A stretch of DNA of 64,000 nt from an uncultured Christensenellaceae bacterium. Lineage in GTDB: Bacteria > Bacillota > Clostridia > Christensenellales > Aristaeellaceae. This document shows, in pieces, positions 16,145 to 24,146 of the stretch; position 1 is the first letter of the stretch; every line of letters begins with the position of its first letter. The notes below the pieces were generated by a model, which did not search any database, had not been told where the DNA came from, and saw only the letters and a list, made by a program, of their open reading frames with translations. The position numbers were made by a program, and so were the translations under genes. Location: positions 62,001 to 126,000 of the forward strand of contig CAJOJQ010000001.1 in NCBI GenBank assembly GCA_905234985.1, in the 5' to 3' direction.

Positions 16145-17485
16145 ATGCGCGCCACGGACATGACCCGGGGAAAACCGGCCCGGCTGATTATGGCGTTCGC
16201 TCTGCCCATGATGGCGGGCAACGTGTGCCAGCAGCTGTATACCATCGTGGACGGGGCGTTCGTGGGCCGGTTCGCGGGCATCGACGCCCTGGCGGCGGTG
16301 GGCGCGGCGGACTGGCTGTGCTGGATGTTTTTGGGCGTGGTCACGGGGTTCACCCAGGGCTTTTCCGTGCTGATTTCCCAGCGCTTCGGCGCGCAGGATA
16401 CGCAGGGCGTGCGCCGGGCGGCGGCCCAGTCCGTGCTGCTCACGGCGCTGATTGCCGCAGGCGTGATCGTGCTGAGCCAAACGCTCATGACGGCCATTCT
16501 GCGGGGGGCGCTGCATACCCCGGAGGATATTTTTCCCCAGGCGGTGCTGTACCTGCGCATCATCATGTGCGGCGTGCCCATTTACGCGGCGTATAACGTG
16601 ATGGCCGCCATGTTGCGGGCGGTGGGCGATTCCAAAACGCCCCTGCTTTCCATGCTGATCGCGTCCTTTGTAAATATCGCCCTGGACGGGCTGTTCGTGA
16701 TCGCGTTTCGGTGGGGCGTGGCGGGGGCCGCGGCGGCCACCCTGATCGCCCAGGCCAGCGCCGCCCTGTATTGTCTTTCGCTGGTGCGCCGCCTGCCCGC
16801 CCTGCGGTTCGGGCGCGAAGACATGAAATGGGATGGCGTGCTGGCCCGCCGCCTGATTTTTTTAGGTTCGCCCACGGCGGCCCAGAACGTCATCATCGGC
16901 CTGGGCGGCATGGCGGTGCAGCGGGTGATCAACAGCTATGGCAGCGTGTTCATCGCGGGCTTTACCGCCACCAATAAGCTGTACGGCATCATGGAAATGG
17001 CCGCCGTTTCCTACGGCGGGGCCATGGCCGCCTATGCGGGGCAGAATTACGGGGCCGGGCAGAAGGAGCGGCTGAAAAACGGCGTGCGGGCCGGGGCGGC
17101 GATGGCGCTTATCACGTCCTGCGCCATCGCGGCGGCCCTGTTCCTTTCGGGGCGGGCGGTGCTTTCCCTGTTCGTGGATCCGGAGGCCGCCCAGCGGGAG
17201 GAAGTGCTTTCCGTGGCCCTGCGGTATCTGCATATCATGTTAGGCGGGCTGTTCATCCTGTATTTGCTGTATGTATACCGCAGCGCCCTCCAGGGCATGG
17301 GGGACACGGTGACGCCCATGCTGTCCGGCGGCGCGGAAATGGTCATGCGCGTCAGCGCCGCGCTGCTGCTGCCCGCGCTTTTGGGGCAGGACGGCATTTT
17401 CTTCGCCGAACCCGCCGCGTGGACAGGGGCGGAGGTGCTGCTTATGATTACCTACTATCGGACGATTAAAAAACTGTCCTTTTAA
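16145..17485 (+). CDS. MATE-family multidrug exporter
   Basis: 446 residues with about 12 membrane helices. MATE proteins are Na+- or H+-driven antiporters that expel drugs and metabolites. Family signatures: GKPARLIMAFALPMMAGNVCQQLY at the N-terminus (residues about 8-31), GAADWLCWMFLGVVTGFTQGFSV, and the symmetric VINSYGSVFIAGFTATNKLYGI in the second half. The ATG at 16145 follows GGAGG by six bases and the promoter by 38; upstream in-frame ATGs fall within the promoter. tex starts 15 bases after its stop, so the two may be co-transcribed. Confidence 0.9.
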   Translation: MRATDMTRGKPARLIMAFALPMMAGNVCQQLYTIVDGAFVGRFAGIDALAAVGAADWLCWMFLGVVTGFTQGFSVLISQRFGAQDTQGVRRAAAQSVLLTALIAAGVIVLSQTLMTAILRGALHTPEDIFPQAVLYLRIIMCGVPIYAAYNVMAAMLRAVGDSKTPLLSMLIASFVNIALDGLFVIAFRWGVAGAAAATLIAQASAALYCLSLVRRLPALRFGREDMKWDGVLARRLIFLGSPTAAQNVIIGLGGMAVQRVINSYGSVFIAGFTATNKLYGIMEMAAVSYGGAMAAYAGQNYGAGQKERLKNGVRAGAAMALITSCAIAAALFLSGRAVLSLFVDPEAAQREEVLSVALRYLHIMLGGLFILYLLYVYRSALQGMGDTVTPMLSGGAEMVMRVSAALLLPALLGQDGIFFAEPAAWTGAEVLLMITYYRTIKKLSF

Positions 17486-17500
17486 GGAGGAATTTGCTTT

Positions 17501-19651
17501 ATGGATTTCGTTACCATTCTCGCAAAGGAATTCAATTTGCGACCGGAACACGTGCAGGCCGTGATCGAAATGTTAGACGCGGGGAACACCATCCCCTTCA
17601 TCGCTCGCTACCGCAAGGAAAAAACCGGCTCCATGGACGACCAGACCCTCCGCGATTTGGCGGAGCGGCTGGAATACCTGCGCAATTTAGAAAAGCGGCG
17701 GGAGGAAATTACCAAGGCATTGGAAGAGCAGGGCGTGCTGACGGATGAACTGACCCTGGCCCTGCAAAAGGCCCAGACCTTAGCCGAATTGGAGGACATT
17801 TACCGTCCCTTCCGGCCCAAGCGCCGCACCCGGGCCACCATCGCCAAGGAACGGGGCCTGGAACCCCTGGCCCTGTGGCTGCTGCTGCAGCTGCCCAAGG
17901 GCGACGTGCAGACCGAAGCGCAGAAGTATATCAATCCCGAAAAGGAAGTGCCGGACGCCGAAAGCGCTTTGGCGGGCGCGCGGGATATTCTGGCCGAGCA
18001 AGTCAGCGACGACGCGGCCCTGCGCAAGGAAATCCGCGAAATGCTGCTGCGGGAGGGCGTGATCGAAACCAAGGCCGCCAAGGAAGAAGACAGCGTGTAC
18101 AGCATGTACTACGATTACAAAGAACCGGTGCCCAAAATGGCGGCTCACCGCATCCTTGCCATCAACCGGGGCGAGCGGGAGGAATTTTTGAAGGTTTCGC
18201 TCACCGCCCCGGAGGGCAAGGCGGAGCTGTCGGTGCGGAACGCTTTCGTCAGGGGCCACGCCCCCGCCTCCGAGCAGGTGGCTTTGGCCTGCGGCGACGC
18301 CTGGGAGAGGCTGCTGTTCCCTTCTTTGGAACGTGAAATCCGCAATGAACTCACAGACCGGGCCAACGTGCAGGCCATCCATGTATTCTCTCAAAACCTG
18401 CATCAATTGCTCATGCAGCCCCCCATCAAGGGCAAGGTGACCTTGGGCGTGGACCCCGGCTTCCGCACGGGCTGTAAATTAGCGGTCATCGATGAAAACG
18501 GCAAGGTGCTGGACACCGGCGTGGGCCATTTCACCCTGCCGGGGGCCGAGGCCGGGAAAGCCGCCGCCGCCAAGCTGATCAAGGGCTTTGTGAAAAAGTA
18601 CGGGATCACCGCCATCGCCATCGGCAACGGCACCGCCAGCCGGGAAAGCGAGCAGTTCATCGTGTCCCTGCTGCCGGAATTGCCCGGCGTGGCTTACATG
18701 ATCGTCAGCGAGGCCGGGGCCTCCGTCTATTCCGCCAGCAAATTGGCGGCGGCGGAATTCCCCGATTTCGACGTGACCCAGCGCAGCGCCGTTTCCATCG
18801 CCCGCCGCATGCAGGATCCGCTGGCCGAGCTGGTGAAGATCGACCCGAAAGCCATCGGCGTGGGCCAGTACCAGCACGATTTGAAGCAGAACGAGCTGAC
18901 CGCCGCCCTGGACGGGGTGGTGGAGCAGTGCGTCAATGCCGTGGGCGTGGAAGTCTCCACCGCCTCCGCCGAATTGCTCTCCCACGTGGCGGGCATCGGC
19001 CCGGCCCTGGCGAAAAACATCGTGGCCTATCGGGAGGAAAACGGCATTCCCTCCCGCGCCGCCCTGAAAAAGGTTCCGAAGCTCGGCCCCAAGGCCTTTG
19101 AGCAGTGCGCGGGCTTCCTGCGGGTGATGGACAGCAAAAACCCCCTGGACGCCACCGCCGTCCACCCGGAAAGCTACGACGCGGCGAAACAGGTCTTATC
19201 TACTTTGGGCTATGAAGCCAAAGACGTGAAAAACGGCGGCCTGCCGGGCATTGCCCTGAAAGCCAAGGAGTACGGAGTAGAAAAGCTGGCGAAGGAACTG
19301 GATGTCGGCCTGCCCACCCTCAACGATATTCTCTCCGAATTGCAGAAGCCGGGCCGCGACCCCCGCGACGAGCTGCCCAAGCCCGTCCTGCGGACAGATG
19401 TTTTGGACATGAAGGATTTACAGCCCGGCATGGAACTCACCGGCACCGTGCGCAACGTCATCGACTTCGGCGCCTTCGTGGACATCGGCGTGCATCAGGA
19501 CGGCCTGGTTCACATCTCCCGCATGGCCGACCGCTTCATCAGGCACCCCTCCGAGGTTGTCAAGGTGGGCGATATCGTCAAGGTCTGGGTGGTCAGCGTG
19601 GACGAAAAGAAAAAGCGCATCGCCCTGACCATGGTCAAAGGCAGGACGTGA
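17501..19651 (+). CDS. tex: Tex-like RNA-binding transcription accessory protein
   Basis: 716 residues, full length for Tex. An N-terminal helical domain with FIARYRKEKTGSMDDQTL (about 27-45) is followed by the YqgF/RuvC-like core (VTLGVDPGFRTGCKLAVID near 310), tandem helix-hairpin-helix motifs (LLSHVAGIGPALAKNIV, about 490) and a C-terminal S1 RNA-binding domain (LTGTVRNVIDFGAFVDIGVHQDGLVHIS, about 640-716). Tex binds RNA and the transcription machinery. AGGAGG sits eight bases before the ATG. A structured repeat begins eight bases after the stop. Confidence 0.97.
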   Translation: MDFVTILAKEFNLRPEHVQAVIEMLDAGNTIPFIARYRKEKTGSMDDQTLRDLAERLEYLRNLEKRREEITKALEEQGVLTDELTLALQKAQTLAELEDIYRPFRPKRRTRATIAKERGLEPLALWLLLQLPKGDVQTEAQKYINPEKEVPDAESALAGARDILAEQVSDDAALRKEIREMLLREGVIETKAAKEEDSVYSMYYDYKEPVPKMAAHRILAINRGEREEFLKVSLTAPEGKAELSVRNAFVRGHAPASEQVALACGDAWERLLFPSLEREIRNELTDRANVQAIHVFSQNLHQLLMQPPIKGKVTLGVDPGFRTGCKLAVIDENGKVLDTGVGHFTLPGAEAGKAAAAKLIKGFVKKYGITAIAIGNGTASRESEQFIVSLLPELPGVAYMIVSEAGASVYSASKLAAAEFPDFDVTQRSAVSIARRMQDPLAELVKIDPKAIGVGQYQHDLKQNELTAALDGVVEQCVNAVGVEVSTASAELLSHVAGIGPALAKNIVAYREENGIPSRAALKKVPKLGPKAFEQCAGFLRVMDSKNPLDATAVHPESYDAAKQVLSTLGYEAKDVKNGGLPGIALKAKEYGVEKLAKELDVGLPTLNDILSELQKPGRDPRDELPKPVLRTDVLDMKDLQPGMELTGTVRNVIDFGAFVDIGVHQDGLVHISRMADRFIRHPSEVVKVGDIVKVWVVSVDEKKKRIALTMVKGRT

Positions 19652-19659
19652 ATGTGATT

Positions 19660-19731
19660 GGGGGAAAACCTCTCTTTGCAGCCAAAGAGAGGTTTTCCCC
19701 CAAACCCCCTTTCCGAGAAAGCTATAAGGGG
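19660..19731 (+). repeat. Structured 3'-UTR repeat element, short form (copy C)
   Basis: A 19-bp perfect hairpin (19660-19678 with 19683-19701; GGGGGAAAACCTCTCTTTG arm) followed by the end module CCCCTTTCCGAGAAAGCTATAAGGGG. It starts eight bases past the tex stop. In every copy the base changes in one arm are matched in the other. Confidence 0.9.
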
Positions 19732-19804
19732 CTAGATAATATATGTGCATTATTTGTTATATGACGATATATTATAAGACTGGGATATGAAGGAGGAAGC
19801 GACA

Positions 19805-20872
19805 TTGAAGCGCATCGTATTGACCGGCGGGGGCACGGCGGGCCACGTGACGCCCCACATGGCGATTTTGCCCCATCTGCTGAAAGAGGGCTATGACGTA
19901 CACTATATCGGCACGGAAAACGGCATCGAGCATAAAATGATGGATTTGCCCGGCGTTACTTACCACGCCGTGAAAAGCGGCAAGCTGCGCCGGTACTTTG
20001 ACTGGCAGAACTTCATTGATCCCTTCCGGGTGATTCATGGGGCCTTTCAATCCGCCCGGCTCATGGGCAAGCTCAAGCCCGACGTGTGCTTTTCCAAAGG
20101 CGGCTTCGTGTCCGTGCCCGTGGTGGTTGGCGCGTGGCTCCATAAGGTGCCCGTGGTCTGCCACGAAAGCGACCTGACCCCCGGCCTTGCCAACAAAATT
20201 TGCTCCAAATTCGCCCGGAGAGTGGCGACCACCTTCCCGGAGTGCGCCAAGGCCTTGGGTGAAAAGGGCGTTTGCACCGGCACCCCCATGCGCCCCGCCC
20301 TGTTTTCCGGCACCCGGGAAAAGGGCCTGAAGCTCACCGGGTTTTCGGGGAACAGACCCATTTTGATGATGATGGGCGGCTCCATCGGTGCCCAGAAGGT
20401 GAACGAAGCCCTGCGGGCTGCTCTGCCGCGCTTACTGGAAACCATGGACGTGCTGCACCTGACCGGCAAAGGAAATTTGGATGAAAGCCTGAACACCCTG
20501 CCGGGCTATAAGCAATTCGAGTTCCTTTCCGACGACCTGCCCGACGCTCTGGCCTGCGCTGACCTGGTGCTGTCCCGCGCTGGCAGCAACGCCATCTGCG
20601 AGTTCCAGGCCCTGAAAAAGCCCATGCTGCTGGTGCCCTATCCCAAGGGAGCCAGCCGGGGCGACCAGATTTTGAACGCCGAGTCCTTCCGTCAGCGGGG
20701 CCTGTGCCACGTGCTGGCCCAGGAAAACATGACCGCCGATTCCCTGTACGAAGCCATTTTGGAATTGCAGAAGGACAAGGATAACCTGATTCGGAACCTG
20801 ACCCAGGCCCCGCCCGCCGACGGCACGACGCCTGTTCTCAAACTGATCCACGAAGCGGAGAAGAAAGGGTGA
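19805..20872 (+). CDS. murG: UDP-GlcNAc:undecaprenyl-PP-MurNAc-pentapeptide GlcNAc transferase
   Basis: 355 residues. A GT28 enzyme on the inner face of the membrane that makes lipid II for peptidoglycan. N-terminal TGGGTAGHVTPH (about 6-17), FSKGGFVSVPVVVGAWLHKVPVVCHESD, and the C-terminal UDP-GlcNAc site (DLVLSRAGSNAICEFQALKKPMLLVPYP, about 256-283). I take the TTG at 19805, eight bases after AAGGAGG; the in-frame ATG at 19787 overlaps that ribosome site and would leave none. It stands alone rather than in a mur/fts cluster, as occurs for extra MurG copies in Clostridia. Confidence 0.93.
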   Translation: MKRIVLTGGGTAGHVTPHMAILPHLLKEGYDVHYIGTENGIEHKMMDLPGVTYHAVKSGKLRRYFDWQNFIDPFRVIHGAFQSARLMGKLKPDVCFSKGGFVSVPVVVGAWLHKVPVVCHESDLTPGLANKICSKFARRVATTFPECAKALGEKGVCTGTPMRPALFSGTREKGLKLTGFSGNRPILMMMGGSIGAQKVNEALRAALPRLLETMDVLHLTGKGNLDESLNTLPGYKQFEFLSDDLPDALACADLVLSRAGSNAICEFQALKKPMLLVPYPKGASRGDQILNAESFRQRGLCHVLAQENMTADSLYEAILELQKDKDNLIRNLTQAPPADGTTPVLKLIHEAEKKG

Positions 20873-20910
20873 GCGCCGCTTTCCGGCACGCATCGTTTGA
20901 TACGAACCCC

Positions 20911-20945
20911 AAAAAGGAGTTCCGCCGAAGCGGAACTCCAATTTT
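20911..20945. terminator. Bidirectional terminator between murG and the flavin reductase
   Basis: AAAAA, then a perfect 10-bp stem GGAGTTCCGC-CGAA-GCGGAACTCC (20916-20939), then AATTTTT. It serves both converging genes. Confidence 0.9.
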
Positions 20946-20959
20946 TGGCTTATTTTGGA

Positions 20960-22990
20960 TTACAGGGCCTTGCCCAGCGCGTCGTTGACAGCTTCCTTGT
21001 AGCCGTCCAGGGTCACGGTGCAGCCGGTGATCACGTCGATGTCCAGGCCGTTCTTTTCCACGGTGGCCTTGGCGTATTCGGGCAGCGCCACGCCGCCCAA
21101 GGTCTCGGTTTCGTTATGGCTGAGGACTTCCACGTCGGCGATCTTGCCGTCCTTGATGGTGACCTTCACCTTGATCTTGCCGCCGATGCCGGTGCCCTCG
21201 CCTTCATATTCGCCGTCCTTGAAGGCGCCGGTCACGTTCTCGCCCGCGCCCTTCACTTCGCTGATGGGACGGGTGGTGCCGGGAGCGTAGATATCGCCAA
21301 CCCAGGTGGTCACAGGCGCGGTTTCGCTCTTGAATTCGCCCTTGGCGCGCTTGGCGGCGTTGGTGCCGGAGATGCGGCCGAACACCATGGTCTCGCCCAG
21401 GTTGCCGGAGCCGTTGTACATGTCGCAGAAGATGGAACCCATTTCACCGGCTTCAAACAGGCCTTCGATGGGCAGGCCGTCGGTGTTGATGACCTGGCCG
21501 TACTTGTTCTTCCGGGGGCCGCCCTGGGTGTTGAAGTAGGTGGGGCCGATCTTGGTGGCGTAGAAGGGGCCTTTCTTCACGGGCACCATGGTGCTGAAGG
21601 GACGGCCATAGTCGGCGTCTTCGCCCGCGTCATAGCGCTTGTTGTAGGCGTTCACAGCAGCCACGAAGCGTTCGGTGCTGAAATCGGGGGCATCCTTGCC
21701 GCCCTCGGACTTGCGGATGGCTTCGGCCAGGTCTTCCAGGGTTTCGCCCATCAGCACTTCGCCGGTAGCCAATTCGTCCACATAGCCGTCGGAGAAGGCG
21801 CTGACCAGCTTGTTGCCGGCGGCCAGCTGATCGGAATCCTGCACCAGATAGGCGGGCAGGGGCATGGGGGTAGAGATCCAGCGGCCGCCGATGTAGATGC
21901 GGCCATGGCGGGTAGCGGCGGATTCATCCATGAAGCGGTCGCCGCCTAAGCCCACGTAAATGCCGCACTTGGCGTTGGGGCCGCCGAACAGGCTCACAGC
22001 GTCCAAATGGGGCCGCTTGTGGGTCCAGGTGAAACCGGCGGAGTTGGACATATGCCACAGGTCGGCACCAGCGCCCAAAGCCATCTTGATGCCGTCGCCG
22101 TCGTTGTACAGGCCGCCCTGCTGATGCACATAGGGCATCTGCAGATAGCTGGCGATCATTTCCTGATTGTGTTCAAAGCCGCCGCAGGCCAGCACCACGC
22201 CGCCGTTGGCCTTGATTTTCAGATCCTTGCCGTTCTTGTTGATGATCACGCCGATGACGCAGCCGTCCGCGTCGGTGATCAGTTTTTTGCCGGGAGCGGA
22301 GAACCACACGTCGATGGGACGGGCTTTCACGGCGTTCTGGCACAGGTTGTAGTAGCCGCGGTCAAAGCGGGTGCCGGTGGCGGTGAGGCACAGGCAGTGC
22401 TTGCTGGAGGGGATTTCGGGGAACTCGGCCCAGTTGTAATACCAATAATCGTTCTTGCCCAGCTTGTAGGGGTCGTTCAGGTTGCCTTCGCTGCCAGCCA
22501 GCTTCCAGTCGCTGTTGTTGGCTTCCATGCCGGCGGAGGGATGATCCACGGGGGAAATAACGGCGGGATCGCCGCCCATGGGGCCGGTCATCCAGTTGTA
22601 GTTCTCGGCGCAGCCCTCGCAGTAAGCGCGGACGGCTTCGGGATCCCAGTTCTGGAATTTGCCCATCAGGGTGGTCAGATAGTCATACAGGCCGTCGGGA
22701 TCGTCCGTCGCCATGACGAACTGACCGGAAACGGCGGTGTTTCCGCCCTCAGCGCCTTCGGGCGCTTTTTCAGCCAGCAGCACCTTCGCGCCGTTCTCGT
22801 AAGCGGCAACGGCCGCGTTGGCGCCAGCGCCGCCGTAGCCCAGCACCACGACGTCATATTCTTCGTCCCAGGCGATGGATTCTTCCGCCCGACCGTTGGA
22901 AACGTTCAGTCCGGCGCCCGCGATGGTCAGCCCGGCAGCGCCGATTGCCGCGCCCTTGAGGAAGGAACGGCGGGAAATGTTTTTCTCCAT
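20960..22990 (-). CDS. Tat-exported fumarate-reductase-like flavoprotein with FMN-binding domain
   Basis: 676 residues. A twin-arginine signal (SRRSFLKGAAIGAAGL, about 5-20) sends the folded protein across the membrane. The FAD-binding domain begins YDVVVLGYGGAGANAAVAAYE (about 44-64), with RFMDESAATRHGR in the substrate-capping region. The C-terminal FMN_bind domain (about 575-676) ends with DVITGCTVTLDGYKEAV; the covalent-FMN motif usually reads SGAT, here TGCT with the acceptor threonine kept. Relatives (fumarate, urocanate and other enoate reductases of gut anaerobes) use organic acceptors for respiration. The substrate is unknown. A LysR gene lies divergently, suggesting substrate induction. 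Confidence 0.9.
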   Translation of the reverse strand: MEKNISRRSFLKGAAIGAAGLTIAGAGLNVSNGRAEESIAWDEEYDVVVLGYGGAGANAAVAAYENGAKVLLAEKAPEGAEGGNTAVSGQFVMATDDPDGLYDYLTTLMGKFQNWDPEAVRAYCEGCAENYNWMTGPMGGDPAVISPVDHPSAGMEANNSDWKLAGSEGNLNDPYKLGKNDYWYYNWAEFPEIPSSKHCLCLTATGTRFDRGYYNLCQNAVKARPIDVWFSAPGKKLITDADGCVIGVIINKNGKDLKIKANGGVVLACGGFEHNQEMIASYLQMPYVHQQGGLYNDGDGIKMALGAGADLWHMSNSAGFTWTHKRPHLDAVSLFGGPNAKCGIYVGLGGDRFMDESAATRHGRIYIGGRWISTPMPLPAYLVQDSDQLAAGNKLVSAFSDGYVDELATGEVLMGETLEDLAEAIRKSEGGKDAPDFSTERFVAAVNAYNKRYDAGEDADYGRPFSTMVPVKKGPFYATKIGPTYFNTQGGPRKNKYGQVINTDGLPIEGLFEAGEMGSIFCDMYNGSGNLGETMVFGRISGTNAAKRAKGEFKSETAPVTTWVGDIYAPGTTRPISEVKGAGENVTGAFKDGEYEGEGTGIGGKIKVKVTIKDGKIADVEVLSHNETETLGGVALPEYAKATVEKNGLDIDVITGCTVTLDGYKEAVNDALGKAL

Positions 22991-23042
22991 GACAAAATTA
23001 CCCCTTTCATATTTGGCCGAAACCGGCTTTTCTCACACGCAG

Positions 23043-23089
23043 ATTATAAATCTTCCGGGCTTGCATTAGAAGAATATTTCTGGTATGAT
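23043..23089. promoter_or_regulatory. Back-to-back promoters of the flavin reductase and its LysR gene
   Basis: Plus strand: TTGCAT (23061-23066), 17 bases, TATGAT (23084-23089) for the LysR gene. Minus strand: TATAAT (23043-23048) with a weak TTCTAA 17 bases upstream for the reductase. The two -35 regions overlap, the usual layout for LysR-controlled targets. A palindrome AAAAGG-GAAA-CCTTTT follows at about 23095-23110. Confidence 0.7.
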
Positions 23090-23135
23090 AGTGAAAAGGG
23101 AAACCTTTTTACCCTGATGATAAACGAGGCAAACC

Positions 23136-24014
23136 ATGAACACCAAGAATCTGGACACCTTTATCTCCGTATCAAAATACACTAGCATCAACGCCGCCGC
23201 CGAAGCTCTGTTCATTTCTCCCCCCGCCCTGCAGCAGCAGCTGAACCGGCTGGAGAGTGAAATCGGCTTCCGCCTTTTGGACAGGCACCCAGGCGGCATC
23301 CGCCTGACCCCCGCCGGGGCGGCCTTTCTGGACGGAATCGAAAAAATGCGCTCCGGCATGGAGTTGCTGTTGACTCATTGCCGGGAGCTGGATTCCCTGA
23401 GCAGCTGCATCCGCATTGGGGCGATTTTGGGCCTGCAGCCCGACCTGTTCCCCCGGGTCAGCGGCCTTTTTTACCAGAAATATCCCGAGGTGATCCAAAA
23501 ACCGGTGATGGAAAGCGAGGATCAGCTTTTCAGCGACCTGGACAGCGGCGCTTTGGACGCCATTGAGTATTTCGACTGCCCCAAGGCTCACGCCGCCGGG
23601 CGCGATTTTGAAGCGCTGATCTGGGAGGGTCGGGATTGCCTGATGTCGCCCAAACATCCCCTGGCCGCCCGAAAAGAGCTGACCATGGACGATTTGAGGG
23701 GCCAGCACATCATCGTGTACCGGTTCGACCGCATCCCCGGCTTCCGGGAATACGTGGAGGAATGCTATCCGGACATCCGGCTCAGCGAGGACACCCGAAC
23801 GGTGGATTTTTACACCATGGTGCGCTCCTTTGAGGACGGGCATGTGGGCCTGATCCCGCCCCATTGCGCCAGCCAGTTCCTTCCCCTCAGGGCCGTGCCC
23901 CTGGTGCTGGATATGCGCTGGGCCGTGGGCCTGGTGTACCGGGAACCCCGCTCCGCCCTGATGGAGCAGTTCATCCAGGTGGCCCGGCAGGTGTTCCGAA
24001 GCCCGGCGGAGTAA
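23136..24014 (+). CDS. LysR-family transcription regulator
   Basis: 292 residues. An N-terminal winged helix (SINAAAEALFISPPALQQQLNRLESEIGFRLLDR segment, about 17-50) followed by the ligand-binding half with IRIGAILGLQPDLFPRVSGLF (about 87) and CLMSPKHPLAARKELTMDDL (about 167). It probably activates the divergent Tat flavin reductase in response to that enzyme's substrate, inferred from position. It ends three bases before an inverted heptamer array (24017). Confidence 0.92.
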   Translation: MNTKNLDTFISVSKYTSINAAAEALFISPPALQQQLNRLESEIGFRLLDRHPGGIRLTPAGAAFLDGIEKMRSGMELLLTHCRELDSLSSCIRIGAILGLQPDLFPRVSGLFYQKYPEVIQKPVMESEDQLFSDLDSGALDAIEYFDCPKAHAAGRDFEALIWEGRDCLMSPKHPLAARKELTMDDLRGQHIIVYRFDRIPGFREYVEECYPDIRLSEDTRTVDFYTMVRSFEDGHVGLIPPHCASQFLPLRAVPLVLDMRWAVGLVYREPRSALMEQFIQVARQVFRSPAE

Positions 24015-24016
24015 AA

Positions 24017-24132
24017 CAGGTAGGAGGTAGGAAGTAGGAGGTAGGAGTTTTATCATGTTCAACAAAAACACTTGCTATCGCTTTTGTTGGACTATATATA
24101 CTTCCTACCTCCTACCTCCTACTTCCTACCTG
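24017..24132. repeat. Inverted heptamer-array element 1 (GTAGGAR family)
   Basis: Left arm 24017-24047 is four units of GTAGGAG/GTAGGAA; right arm 24101-24132 is the reverse complement of four such units in a different variant order. The 53-base centre contains an inner hairpin GTTCAACAAAA/CTTTTGTTGGAC. It lies between the convergent LysR and GH3 genes. Element at 60106 shares the heptamer. Confidence 0.9.
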
Positions 24133-24146
24133 ATTTTAAGTGTCCT

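Noticed and set aside
24017-24132. CRISPR-like array
   Set aside because: Units are 7 nt with no spacers, arms are inverted, and no cas gene is near.
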